Shown here: piece after piece, positions 7,065-14,042 of the stretch
How positions within the stretch are numbered: position 1 is the first letter of the stretch
How the letters are laid out: every line of letters starts with the position of its first letter
The notes under the pieces: model-generated
What the model was told of the DNA's origin: nothing
Database searches by the model: none
The model's input: only the letters and a program-made list of their open reading frames with translations
NCBI GenBank assembly: GCA_900754745.1
Contig: CAAEEB010000017.1
Coordinates: 1 to 15,716, forward strand
DNA from: an uncultured Collinsella sp.
GTDB taxonomy: Bacteria; Actinomycetota; Coriobacteriia; Coriobacteriales; Coriobacteriaceae
DNA: 15,716 bases
Reading direction: 5' to 3'
Program-made: the position numbers and the translations under genes

Positions 7065-7281
7065 GTCTCGATCTGTAACAGTTAGAACCCATTTTCCGGT
7101 CTATCCGTTACAGATCGAGACATTCGAATCCCCCTCAAGGGAAAATCTCAATCTGTAACAATAACTCGTCAAAATCGGTCCCAGATGTTACAGATCGAGA
7201 CAAAGGGACGGCAAGGTTCGGAAGTATCTCAATCTGTAACACCTAGCCCACTTTTAACGGTCTAGTTGTTACAGATTTAGA
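7065..7281. repeat. Array of six short repeats in alternating orientation, 40-bp spacing
   Basis: The 15-nt unit TCTCRATCTGTAACA occurs at 7066-7080, 7146-7160 and 7227-7241. Its inverse (TGTTACAGATCGAGA and variants) occurs at 7106-7120, 7186-7200 and 7267-7281. Start-to-start distances are 40, 40, 40, 41 and 40 bp. Adjacent pairs make three hairpins with stems of about 15 bp and 25-27-nt loops. Loop sequences differ but keep a TTTTCCGGTCTA-like core (AAAATCGGTCCC, TTTTAACGGTCTA). The array fills most of the 377-bp gap between the RluA gene and the next terminator; no gene is visible there. Confidence 0.9.
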
Positions 7282-7297
7282 CAAAACGGCAGACAAC

Positions 7298-7334
7298 AAA
7301 AGCGGCATCGCCCATCGAGGGTGTTGCCGCTTTT
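7298..7334. terminator. Bidirectional intrinsic terminator
   Basis: AAAAGCGGCA (7298-7307) pairs with TGCCGCTTTT (7325-7334), and the inner CGCCC/GGGTG continues the stem. T-runs are present in both directions. It ends the minus-strand DeoR operon (stop at 7374) and any plus-strand readthrough from the RluA gene. Confidence 0.88.
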
Positions 7335-7373
7335 CTATTGAGGAACCTAAATGGTTTTGACCTTGCCCTGTCG

Positions 7374-8120
7374 CTAGACCGTGATGACGTTGTCCATCGA
7401 CTGGTACTTGGCGGGCACCTCGCCCGTAGTTATAATCGTTGCGTCGCGGAAGTCCGCAAACTTGACGGGCGCCACCATGCCAAATTTGCTGGCGTCCGAG
7501 ATTACGAAGCGTTTGGCGGTATGGCGCATAGAGATACGCTTGACCTGCGCTTCCTCGATATCCGGTGTGGTGAGACCTTGCTCGGCGGCGATGCCATTGG
7601 AACCCCAAAAACCGCAGTTGAAGTTATAGCGGTCCAGGGTTGCCAAGGCGTCGGGACCGACGAGCGCCTCGGTCTCGGGCTTGAGCTCGCCGCCCAGCAC
7701 CACGGTGCGCATGCCGCGCAGAGCGAGATGCTGAGCATGGAGCACGGAGTCGGTCACATAGGTGACGCCCTCAAGGCGCGGAAGATGCTCGATGAGCCTA
7801 AGCGTCGTGGATCCCGAATCGATGTACACAAAGCTCTCGGGCTCCACAAGCGCCGCCGCACGGGCGCAGATGCGCTCCTTGTCATCGTTATGGAGATCAC
7901 TGCGCTCGTTGATCGTCAGGTCGCGCGTCACGTGCGCACGCTCCAGACTCGTCGCGCCTCCGTGCACCTTGGCGATACGGTGTGCACGGTCGAGCGCCTG
8001 CAGGTCGCGCCGAATGGTAGACGCCGTCACGCCCAGGGCTTCAGCAAGCTCCGGCACGGTAACCGAGCCGGCCTGCTGCACCATCGTCACGATAGCGTTG
8101 AGCCTATCTTCCGCAAGCAT
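7374..8120 (-). CDS. DeoR/GlpR-family transcriptional repressor
   Basis: A 248-residue protein of standard DeoR length. The winged helix-turn-helix is at about 3-57 (VTVPELAEALGVTASTIRRD, then IAKVHGGAT). The sugar-phosphate-binding isomerase-like domain follows, with VYIDSGSTT at 98-106 and GSNGIAAEQGLTTPDIEEA. Such proteins repress sugar or polyol catabolic genes and respond to phosphorylated sugars. ATG 8120 is three bases after the stop of the upstream oxidoreductase, whose last codons supply the GAGGAGG ribosome binding site, so the two are translationally coupled. A plausible operator array lies before the oxidoreductase gene, consistent with autoregulation of the operon. Effector unknown. 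Confidence 0.94.
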   Translation of the reverse strand: MLAEDRLNAIVTMVQQAGSVTVPELAEALGVTASTIRRDLQALDRAHRIAKVHGGATSLERAHVTRDLTINERSDLHNDDKERICARAAALVEPESFVYIDSGSTTLRLIEHLPRLEGVTYVTDSVLHAQHLALRGMRTVVLGGELKPETEALVGPDALATLDRYNFNCGFWGSNGIAAEQGLTTPDIEEAQVKRISMRHTAKRFVISDASKFGMVAPVKFADFRDATIITTGEVPAKYQSMDNVITV

Positions 8121-8123
8121 CGC

Positions 8124-9203
8124 TTACTCCTCCTCGGGGTACACGACTCCCCAGTCGGCGCGGAGCTTGGTCATCAGCTCCATAACATCAGAAGCATAGC
8201 CCAGAAGCTCGCGCTTCGAATCATCGCCGGCAACCGCCTTCTCCAGGTCGGCCATCTCGTAGCACAGAGCGTATGCCTCGGTGCCAGCGTGGACCTCCTC
8301 ACGGTGACCGTCCGCAGTCCACACGATGGTCGCATGGTCGGCACGCGGATACTCGTTGACCTCGATATAGCACTTATCGAAGCTGATGACCGAGCGCTTG
8401 GGCTGCTTGGAGTGGAGCGTAAGGCTCACAACGCCCAGCTGCTGCTCAGCATTACGGCAGACAATGCCACCCGCGACGTCAACGCCAGTCTCGCAGGTAT
8501 TGCCCAGAGACACGACCTCGGCTGGCTGGCTGGCCATAAACAGGCGCATGACGGACAGGGCGTATACGCCAATATCGAGCATGGCACCGCCAGCGAGGTT
8601 GCGATTATAGAAACGGTTGGTCAGGTCGCCGTACTCCTTGTAGCTACCAAAGTTGAGCTGAGCGAGGTTCATGCGGCCAAACTCGCCGGCATCCATGCGG
8701 CGGCGCAGCTCTTGATACAAGGGCATGTGGAGCACCGTGGTAGCGTCCATAAGGACCACGTTGTGTTCGGCGGCAATGGCGCGGGCCTCATCGAGCTCGG
8801 CGGAGTTGAGCGTGATGGCCTTCTCGCAGAGAACGTGCTTGCCGGCCGCCAGGGCGGCGCGCAGATAGGTGATATGGGTGTTGTGCGGGGTGGTGATGTA
8901 GACGGCGTCGATGTCAGGATCGGCGTAGAGATCCTCAACCGTGTCATAGACCTTCTCGACGCCGTACTGGTCGGCAAAAGTCTGAGCCTTGGTGAGCGTG
9001 CGGTTGGCAACGCCCGTAAGCTTGCGGCCGGCCAGGGCAAGGGACTGAGCCATCTGGTTGGCAATAACGCCGCAACCGATCACAGCCCAACGGAGCTCGG
9101 GAGCCGTAAAGATGTCGTTAGGGAACGGCTTGTCCTGGACCGAAGCAAATGCTGCTTTGGCGGCTGCCGCGGCGTCGAGTGGAGCCTGCTTGGAATCTGC
9201 CAT
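8124..9203 (-). CDS. Gfo/Idh/MocA-family NAD(P)-dependent oxidoreductase
   Basis: A 359-residue protein with a 35-residue polar, alanine-rich N-terminal extension before the Rossmann domain. The nucleotide-binding loop is WAVIGCGVIA (GxGxxA at 43-48). VYITTPHNTH and GKHVLCEKAIT (Lys128, usually EKP, here EKA) follow, then the family's C-terminal domain with GGAMLDIGVYALSVMR (Asp210, Tyr214). The layout resembles dihydrodiol dehydrogenase-like members that oxidise sugars or related alcohols. The start ATG 9203 has AGGAGA upstream. It is the first gene of an operon with a DeoR-type repressor, pointing to sugar metabolism under substrate control, but no transporter or kinase is nearby to identify the substrate. 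Confidence 0.93.
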   Translation of the reverse strand: MADSKQAPLDAAAAAKAAFASVQDKPFPNDIFTAPELRWAVIGCGVIANQMAQSLALAGRKLTGVANRTLTKAQTFADQYGVEKVYDTVEDLYADPDIDAVYITTPHNTHITYLRAALAAGKHVLCEKAITLNSAELDEARAIAAEHNVVLMDATTVLHMPLYQELRRRMDAGEFGRMNLAQLNFGSYKEYGDLTNRFYNRNLAGGAMLDIGVYALSVMRLFMASQPAEVVSLGNTCETGVDVAGGIVCRNAEQQLGVVSLTLHSKQPKRSVISFDKCYIEVNEYPRADHATIVWTADGHREEVHAGTEAYALCYEMADLEKAVAGDDSKRELLGYASDVMELMTKLRADWGVVYPEEE

Positions 9204-9320
9204 TATGTGTCTCCTGTGTCATAGAACGTCTTGCATTTCTGACAGGTCTATATTCGCACAAACACGCGCGTCTGTGCGCGTTTTTGCGTATCTCACCGCT
9301 AAACGGTCATTATTGCCCCA

Positions 9321-9380
9321 TAAACGGCGCATATATACGCATAGGTGCGTAATTAAACGCAATCTAACGCGCATAAACGC
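9321..9380. promoter_or_regulatory. Operator-like array of six decamers with CG every 10 bp
   Basis: CG dinucleotides fall at 9328, 9338, 9348, 9358, 9368 and 9378, each within a decamer ending roughly WWAACGC. This gives direct repeats in helical phase upstream of the oxidoreductase-DeoR operon. A related cluster lies at 9255-9290, including the inverted repeat CGCACA/TGTGCG (9255-9260, 9273-9278). A minus-strand TATAAA (9393-9398) just upstream could be the -10 box, which would put the repeats in the early transcribed region. DeoR-family proteins commonly bind repeated sites, so this is the likely operator region, by inference. Confidence 0.55.
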
Positions 9381-9435
9381 GCACACAAGCAATTTATACA
9401 GCACGACCCGCTCATTTATGCTTACCCAGTTAGGG

Positions 9436-9477
9436 TACTCATTTAAGTCTGTCCCCAATGGGTATCCCCAATGAGTA
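9436..9477. repeat. GGGGACAG-containing palindrome
   Basis: TACTCATT (9436-9443) and AATGAGTA (9470-9477) form a perfect 8-bp inverted repeat. Between and into the right arm run two 13-nt tandem units starting CCCCAATG (9452 and 9465). On the minus strand the loop reads GGGGACAG, as in the element at 6998-7030. It lies in the gap between the rplX terminator and the oxidoreductase promoter region and is probably another REP-like element. Confidence 0.6.
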
Positions 9478-9486
9478 GGGATAGAA

Positions 9487-9520
9487 AAAGGCCCGGATGC
9501 CGTGGGGCATCCGAGCCTTT
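9487..9520 (-). terminator. Intrinsic terminator of the ribosomal protein operon
   Basis: A 15-bp stem with one mismatch (AAAGGCCCGGATGCC, 9487-9501, against 9506-9520) has a 4-nt loop and is followed on the minus strand by TTTTTCTAT. It lies 28 bases after the rplX stop codon and should end the operon there. Confidence 0.93.
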
Positions 9521-9547
9521 GCTAGCAACTTAACTGTTGCGGGCAGC

Positions 9548-9853
9548 TTAGAACTTGTGGCCGCACTTCTTGCAGACGCGCAGCTTGTTCTTGCCGTCCT
9601 TCTCGTGACCGACGCGGGTAACCTTACCGCACTCGGGGCAAACGAGATTGACGTTGGAGGCGTCGATGGGAGCCTCCTGCGAAACGATGCCGCCCTGCTG
9701 GTTGGCAGCGTTGGGCTTGACGGCCTTCTTGACGACCGAAACGCCCTCGACAACGACCTTGTTCTCGGCGGGGAGAGCACGCAGGACGACGCCCTGCTTG
9801 CCGCGATCCTTACCAGAGAGAACCTGGACCTTATCGCCCTTCTTGATATACAT
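9548..9853 (-). CDS. rplX: 50S ribosomal protein L24
   Basis: A 101-residue L24. The KOW motif is at the N-terminus ([21 protein letters not shown]). The C-terminal part carries a four-cysteine zinc ribbon, CPEC at 72-75 and CKKC at 94-97. L24 is an assembly initiator that binds the 5' domain of 23S rRNA near the exit tunnel. It starts 13 bases after the rplN stop with GGGGAG as ribosome binding site. It is the last gene of the operon; a strong terminator follows instead of the usual rplE. Confidence 0.98.
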   Translation of the reverse strand: MYIKKGDKVQVLSGKDRGKQGVVLRALPAENKVVVEGVSVVKKAVKPNAANQQGGIVSQEAPIDASNVNLVCPECGKVTRVGHEKDGKNKLRVCKKCGHKF

Positions 9854-9866
9854 ATATCTCCCCTAA

Positions 9867-10235
9867 CTACAGGGTCTCGGGAGCGAGCGAGACGATCTTC
9901 ATGTACTTCTTGTCACGAAGCTCGCGAGCGACGGGCCCGAAGATACGGGTGCCGACGGGCGAACCATCGTTGTTGATGACAACGCAGGCGTTCTCATCAA
10001 AGCGAATGTAGGAGCCATCCTTGCGGCGGATCTCCTTAACGGTGCGAACGACGACGCAACGGACAACGTCCTTCTTCTTGACGTTGGCGCCAGGGGTAGC
10101 CTCCTGGACAGCACCGATGAACACATCGCCGATGCCTGCATAACGACGCTTGGAACCGCCAAGCACCTTGATGCAGCGAATCTTGCGAGCGCCGGAGTTG
10201 TCGGCGACGTTCAGCATGGTTTGCATCTGAATCAT
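9867..10235 (-). CDS. rplN: 50S ribosomal protein L14
   Basis: A 122-residue L14 of standard length, with [18 protein letters not shown] at the start, then [17 protein letters not shown] and [15 protein letters not shown]. It binds 23S rRNA and contacts L19 at the subunit interface. The ATG has GGAGG ten bases upstream, and that element can be masked by an upstream sequence in the structured 118-bp gap to rpsQ. It is followed closely by rplX. Confidence 0.98.
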   Translation of the reverse strand: MIQMQTMLNVADNSGARKIRCIKVLGGSKRRYAGIGDVFIGAVQEATPGANVKKKDVVRCVVVRTVKEIRRKDGSYIRFDENACVVINNDGSPVGTRIFGPVARELRDKKYMKIVSLAPETL

Positions 10236-10245
10236 GGTAGATGTT

Positions 10246-10329
10246 CCTCCGAACTAAGAACCGAAGAGAGGTGCGCTGCCTTTAGACGGCCTGTGGTATG
10301 CAAACCAGGCATACGCACATCTTCGGAAA
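10246..10329 (-). promoter_or_regulatory. Structured leader before rplN-rplX with alternative anti-SD pairing
   Basis: In the minus-strand RNA, CCGAAGA (10320-10326) pairs with UCUUCGG (10261-10267), enclosing GUGCG/CGCAC and two arms, GUAUGC/GCAUAC (10309-10314 with 10296-10301) and GCC/GGC, which makes a three-way junction. The overlapping segment UUUCCGAA (10322-10329) can instead pair with UUCGGAGG (10246-10253), which holds the ribosome binding site of rplN. The two foldings are mutually exclusive. This is the layout of a ribosomal-protein or other cis-regulatory leader. The ligand is unknown. Confidence 0.5.
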
Positions 10330-10353
10330 CGTACAAGTCGTAAGAGCGACTGC

Positions 10354-10614
10354 TTATTTAGCGCGCTCGACGACCTCGATGAGGCGCCAACGCTTCATCT
10401 TGGACATAGGACGGGTCTCCATAACGCGGACGGTGTCGCCCACGCCAGCCGTGCACTCCTCGTCGTGAGCGTGCAGCTTCTTGGAGCTGGTCATCATCTT
10501 GCCGTACTTGGGGTGACGCTTGCGCTCGGTGATGGTGACAACAATGGTCTTGGCACCGGAGACGGAGGTAACGACACCCGTACGGACCTTACGCGAGTTA
10601 CGCGAATCAGTCAT
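10354..10614 (-). CDS. rpsQ: 30S ribosomal protein S17
   Basis: An 86-residue S17 with the OB-fold pattern RKVRTGVVTSVSGAKTIVV, ITERKRHPKYGKMM and GDTVRVMETRPMSKMKRW. It binds the 5' domain of 16S rRNA early in small-subunit assembly. Sixteen bases separate it from rpmC. It is followed by an unusually long structured gap before rplN, where the spc-type operon would begin in other bacteria. Confidence 0.98.
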   Translation of the reverse strand: MTDSRNSRKVRTGVVTSVSGAKTIVVTITERKRHPKYGKMMTSSKKLHAHDEECTAGVGDTVRVMETRPMSKMKRWRLIEVVERAK

Positions 10615-10630
10615 GTTCTCTCCTTAGGTC

Positions 10631-10846
10631 CTACTCGGCGACAGCGGACTTCTCCGCTGCGATCTCGCGGGCGCGCTGCTCCGTGAGGACGCGAGCGATG
10701 TCCTTCTTCACGGTGTTGACGCGAGCGGTGTTGTCCAGCTGGCTGGTGGCCATCTGGAAACGAAGGTTAAAGAGCTCGGCGCGCATTTCCTTCAGCTTCT
10801 CAACGAGCTGAGCGTCCGAGAGCTCACGAATCTCTGCGGGCTTCAT
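10631..10846 (-). CDS. rpmC: 50S ribosomal protein L29
   Basis: A 71-residue L29 of two long helices. [31 protein letters not shown] and the RVNTVKKDIARVLTEQ segment are typical. It sits near the peptide exit tunnel next to L23 and is part of the docking site for trigger factor and SRP. Its ATG overlaps the rplP stop by one base (TAATG), so the two are translationally coupled. Confidence 0.98.
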   Translation of the reverse strand: MKPAEIRELSDAQLVEKLKEMRAELFNLRFQMATSQLDNTARVNTVKKDIARVLTEQRAREIAAEKSAVAE

Positions 10847-11349
10847 TAGTTCTCCTCCTTGGCGGCGGCGGCGTCCTCAGCAGCCCACTTGGCCTCGAGA
10901 GCGGCCTCCTCAGCCATCTCCTTCTCGATGCGCTGCTCAGCGTTCTTGGCAGCAACAATCTTGGTCTTGATGGGGAGCTTGTGCTGCGCAAGACGCAGAG
11001 CCTCGCGAGCGACCTCCTCGGGAACACCCTTGACCTCGAACATGATGCGGCCGGGCTTGACGACGGCCACCCACTCCTCGGGGTTACCCTTACCAGAACC
11101 CATGCGAGTCTCGGCAGGCTTCTTGGTGATGGGCTTATCGGGGAAGATCGTGATGTAGACACGACCGCCACGCTTCATGTAGCGGGTCATGGCAATACGA
11201 GCGGCCTCGATCTGACGGTTGGTGATCCAATGGGCCTCGAGAGCCTGGATACCAAACTCGCCGAAATGCAGCTCGGTATTACCCTTGGCCTGGCCCTTCA
11301 TGGAGCCACGCTGCACCTTGCGGTGAAGAATACGCTTAGGGGCAAGCAC
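10846..11349 (-). CDS. rplP: 50S ribosomal protein L16 with acidic C-terminal tail
   Basis: A 167-residue L16. The conserved core ([54 protein letters not shown]) ends near residue 135. It is followed by a roughly 30-residue Ala/Glu-rich helical tail not present in the usual 137-144-residue L16. L16 binds helices near the A-site tRNA and the peptidyl transferase centre. The GTG start shares its G with the rpsC stop (TAGTG), and the stop overlaps rpmC, which marks tight coupling. Confidence 0.98.
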   Translation of the reverse strand: MLAPKRILHRKVQRGSMKGQAKGNTELHFGEFGIQALEAHWITNRQIEAARIAMTRYMKRGGRVYITIFPDKPITKKPAETRMGSGKGNPEEWVAVVKPGRIMFEVKGVPEEVAREALRLAQHKLPIKTKIVAAKNAEQRIEKEMAEEAALEAKWAAEDAAAAKEEN

Positions 11350-12059
11350 TACTGACCCCTCCTCTCGGAGTTACGACGACGAGGACGGGAAGAGCCCTCG
11401 AGTGCAGGGTTGGGAACAGGCTGGCCCGGGAGCTTCTCGCCCAGGTAGATCCAGACCTTCACGCCGCAAGCGCCCATGGTGGTGCTGGCGACAGCCGTGC
11501 CGTAGTCGATCTTGGCACGGAGGGTGTGCAGAGGCACGCGACCCTCGCGGTACCACTCACGACGGCCCATCTCGGCGCCGCCGAGACGACCGGAGCACTG
11601 GATACGGATGCCCTTAGCGCCGGCCTTGCGGGCGGACTGGACAGCCTTGCGCATAGCGCGACGGAAGGCAACGCGGCCCTCGAGCTGCTCGGCGATAGAC
11701 TGAGCAACGAGGTTGGCGTCGAGCTCGGGGCGCTTGATCTCGACAACGTCGACGGAGAGCTGGCCCTTGGAGACGCCAGCGACCTTCTCGAGCTCGGTGC
11801 GGAGGGTATCGATCTCGGCACCCTTCTTACCGATGACAACGCCGGGGCGAGCGGTGAGGATGATGACCTTCACCTTGTCGCCAGCGCGCTCGATCTCGAC
11901 GCGGGAGACAGCTGCGCGGGAAAGACGCTTCTCGAGGTACTTGCGGATCTCGAGATCGTTACCGAGGGTCTTAGCGTAATCCTTCTCTGCGAACCAGCGG
12001 GAGCGCCAGTTCTCGGTGATGCCAAGACGGAAGCCGGTGGGGTAGACTTTCTGACCCAT
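11349..12059 (-). CDS. rpsC: 30S ribosomal protein S3
   Basis: A 236-residue S3 with [24 protein letters not shown], the KH type 2 domain with the GKKG loop in [12 protein letters not shown] (about 73-84), and the C-terminal domain with [22 protein letters not shown]. The tail is basic and arginine-rich. S3 forms part of the mRNA entry channel with helicase activity. AAGGAGG lies upstream of the ATG. It starts six bases after the rplV stop. Confidence 0.98.
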   Translation of the reverse strand: MGQKVYPTGFRLGITENWRSRWFAEKDYAKTLGNDLEIRKYLEKRLSRAAVSRVEIERAGDKVKVIILTARPGVVIGKKGAEIDTLRTELEKVAGVSKGQLSVDVVEIKRPELDANLVAQSIAEQLEGRVAFRRAMRKAVQSARKAGAKGIRIQCSGRLGGAEMGRREWYREGRVPLHTLRAKIDYGTAVASTTMGACGVKVWIYLGEKLPGQPVPNPALEGSSRPRRRNSERRGQ

Positions 12060-12065
12060 ACAGCT

Positions 12066-12437
12066 TTACGCCTCCTTTCGAGGAGCAACGACGACGGTGA
12101 TGTGGGAAGTACGCTTCAGAATACGAGAAGCGGAACCCTTGGCGCGGGGACGGATGCGCTTAAGCGTCGGACCCTCGTCAACATAGGCAGCGGCGACAAC
12201 CAGGTTGTCGGCACGCAGACCGTTGTTGTTCTCGGCGTTCGCAACGGCGGAACGGAGAACCTTCTCGACATCCACGGCGACGGCGCGGTCGCAGAAGTGG
12301 AGGATGTCGAAGGCCTGAGCGACAGGCTTGCGGCGGATCAGATCGACCACCAGGCGGGCCTTGCTGGGGGAAACACGCACGTACTTAGCGACGGCGCGAA
12401 CCTCGGTGGCCTCAGTTTCAATAGACTTAGTTGCCAT
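12066..12437 (-). CDS. rplV: 50S ribosomal protein L22
   Basis: A 123-residue L22, slightly extended at the N-terminus. [33 protein letters not shown] and the tunnel beta-hairpin region [18 protein letters not shown] are visible. L22's hairpin lines the nascent peptide exit tunnel and is the site of macrolide resistance changes in other species; the loop shows no obvious insertion here. It follows rpsS by 14 bases. Confidence 0.98.
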   Translation of the reverse strand: MATKSIETEATEVRAVAKYVRVSPSKARLVVDLIRRKPVAQAFDILHFCDRAVAVDVEKVLRSAVANAENNNGLRADNLVVAAAYVDEGPTLKRIRPRAKGSASRILKRTSHITVVVAPRKEA

Positions 12438-12451
12438 TTACGGTTAACCCC

Positions 12452-12712
12452 CTATTTGGCCTTGTGGCCACGGAACGTACGAGTCGGCGCGAACTCGCCG
12501 AGCTTGTGACCAACCATGGACTCGGTAACATACACGGGCACATGCTTGCGGCCGTCGTGGACGGCGATGGTGTGACCAACCATCTCGGGGAAGATGGTGG
12601 ACGCGCGGGACCAGGTCTTCACGACGTCCTTCTTGCCAGCCTCGTTCATCGCGGTGATACGCGAGAGAAGGCGAGTCTCCACGAACGGGCCCTTTTTGAG
12701 ACTTCTGCTCAT
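12452..12712 (-). CDS. rpsS: 30S ribosomal protein S19
   Basis: An 86-residue S19 with [41 protein letters not shown] and [17 protein letters not shown], all canonical. It sits in the 30S head, contacting S13 and the A-site side. Ribosome binding site AGGAGA upstream; 32 bases after rplB. Confidence 0.98.
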   Translation of the reverse strand: MSRSLKKGPFVETRLLSRITAMNEAGKKDVVKTWSRASTIFPEMVGHTIAVHDGRKHVPVYVTESMVGHKLGEFAPTRTFRGHKAK

Positions 12713-12744
12713 AAGTGCTTTCTCCTAAAACTCGGTATCCGAAA

Positions 12745-13575
12745 TTACTTCTTACGGCGACGAATGATGTGCTGGTTCGAGACCTTCTTCTTCTTGCGCG
12801 TACGAAGGCCCTTCGTCGGCTTACCCCAGGGGGTAACGGAGGGACGACCAGAGGTGTGGTTCTTGCCCTCGCCACCGCCGTGCGGGTGGTCGACAGGGTT
12901 CATGACGGTACCGCGGACGGTCGGGCGCACGTTCATGTGACGCTTACGGCCGGCCTTGCCGATGACGATGTTGGAGTGATCGGCGTTGCCGACCTCACCG
13001 ACGGTGGCGCGGCAGGTAACGAGGATGCGGCGCATCTCGGAGGAAGGCATACGGACGATAGCGTACTTGCCCTCCTTACCCATCAGCTGGCAGGAGTTAC
13101 CGGCGGAACGGGCGATAGCAGCGCCCTTGCCCGGCTGGAACTCGACGGCGTGGATGAGCGTACCGACGGGGATGTCGGCGAGGGGCAGAGCGTTGCCCGG
13201 CTTGATGTCGGCGTCAGAACCGGACATGATGGTCTGACCGACCTCGAGGCCCTTGGGGGCCAGGATGTAGCGCTTCTCACCGTCAGCGTAGTGCAGCAGA
13301 GCGATGCGAGCGGAACGGTTCGGATCGTACTCGATCGTGGCAACCTTGGCGGGCACGCCATCCTTGTTGCGCTTGAAGTCGATCACGCGGTAACGACGCT
13401 TCACGCCGCCGCCCTGGTGGCGGGTGGTGATGCGGCCGTTGTTGTTACGACCGGCCTTCTTGGGCAGGGGCTCGAGAAGAGACTTCTCGGGCTTGGTGCA
13501 GGTGATCTCGGAGAAGTCGGAGATCGTCTGCCAACGCCTACCAGCGGAGGTCGGCTTAAGGTGCTTTACAGCCAT
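12745..13575 (-). CDS. rplB: 50S ribosomal protein L2
   Basis: A 276-residue L2. The ATG at 13575 gives the canonical [14 protein letters not shown] start; the frame stays open upstream to 13650, but that part is the leader. RNA-binding and translation-protein SH3-like segments are visible, with [17 protein letters not shown] and the peptidyl-transferase region [16 protein letters not shown] including the conserved His. GAAAGGGA precedes the start and can be masked by an upstream complement. A 179-bp structured gap separates it from rplW, unusual for this operon. Confidence 0.98.
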   Translation of the reverse strand: MAVKHLKPTSAGRRWQTISDFSEITCTKPEKSLLEPLPKKAGRNNNGRITTRHQGGGVKRRYRVIDFKRNKDGVPAKVATIEYDPNRSARIALLHYADGEKRYILAPKGLEVGQTIMSGSDADIKPGNALPLADIPVGTLIHAVEFQPGKGAAIARSAGNSCQLMGKEGKYAIVRMPSSEMRRILVTCRATVGEVGNADHSNIVIGKAGRKRHMNVRPTVRGTVMNPVDHPHGGGEGKNHTSGRPSVTPWGKPTKGLRTRKKKKVSNQHIIRRRKK

Positions 13576-13681
13576 TACAATCCCTTTCAATAGGAATCCG
13601 TTAGCCATCGCAGACAGGGATTCGAGGTTCTGCCTCGGGTGCGATGACACCGGACGTATACACGGTTCCGGGCGTGTCCAT
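13576..13681 (-). promoter_or_regulatory. rplB leader with nested hairpin and possible anti-SD
   Basis: In the minus-strand RNA, AUCGCA (13640-13645) pairs with UGCGAU (13607-13612) around an inner stem CGAGG/CCUCG (13633-13637 with 13623-13627). The AAUCCCU segment inside it (13616-13622) is a perfect 7-nt complement of AGGGAUU (13579-13585), the ribosome binding site of rplB. At 13656-13681 lies a copy of a 26-nt motif also found before rplC. An internal promoter or a translational control element is likely. Confidence 0.45.
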
Positions 13682-13700
13682 TTTATACGCCCAAAACCTT

Positions 13701-13736
13701 GAGCTCTCGCCTCCCCTTTTTGGGAGGCATGAGCTC
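13701..13736. other. Strong hairpin between rplW and rplB
   Basis: GAGCTC arms (13701-13706 and 13731-13736) and GCCTCCC/GGGAGGC (13709-13715 with 13722-13728) stack through a 2x2 internal loop, with a 6-nt apical loop. On the transcribed strand AAGGTTTTGG follows, a weak U-run. It may be an attenuator, a partial terminator or an mRNA processing site in the operon. Confidence 0.6.
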
Positions 13737-13754
13737 ACTCAACAGCAGCGAGTC

Positions 13755-14042
13755 TTAGGCCTGGTTGCCAAAGACCTCGATGGTGTCGCCCTCGGCCAGC
13801 GTGACGATGGCCTTCTTCCAAGAACGGGTCTTGCCGGCGACATAGCGCACGCGCTTGGTCTTGGGCTTGACCGTCAGGGTGTTCACGCGAACGACCTTGA
13901 CGCCGAAGATCTCCTCGACAGCGTCCTTGATCTGATACTTGTTAGCATCCTTGGCGACCTCGAACGTGTACTTGTTCAGCTCCATGCCGGAGAAGGAACG
14001 CTCGGACACGATCGGACGGATGATGATCTCGTGGGCGGTCAT
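13755..14042 (-). CDS. rplW: 50S ribosomal protein L23
   Basis: A 95-residue L23 with MTAHEIIIRPIVSERSF, YTFEVAKDANKYQIKDAVEEIFGVKV and a basic RVRYVAGKTRSWKKAIV loop. L23 lies at the exit-tunnel rim and docks trigger factor and SRP. Its ATG directly abuts the rplD stop codon with no gap, implying coupled translation. The 3' side is followed by a strong hairpin before rplB. Confidence 0.98.
   Translation of the reverse strand: MTAHEIIIRPIVSERSFSGMELNKYTFEVAKDANKYQIKDAVEEIFGVKVVRVNTLTVKPKTKRVRYVAGKTRSWKKAIVTLAEGDTIEVFGNQA

Noticed and set aside
7065..7281. CRISPR array
   Set aside because: Repeats are only about 15 nt, alternate in orientation and have partly conserved spacers; no cas gene is nearby.
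7338..9224. A 628-residue open frame on the plus strand opposite the DeoR and oxidoreductase genes
   Set aside because: It is the antisense of two clearly recognised genes, has no ribosome binding site and shows composition typical of a GC-rich shadow frame.
10296..10352. A spc-type internal promoter (TTGTAC, 17 bp, TATGCC) before rplN
   Set aside because: The -10 match is weak, and starting there would remove the anti-SD segment; not supported enough to annotate.
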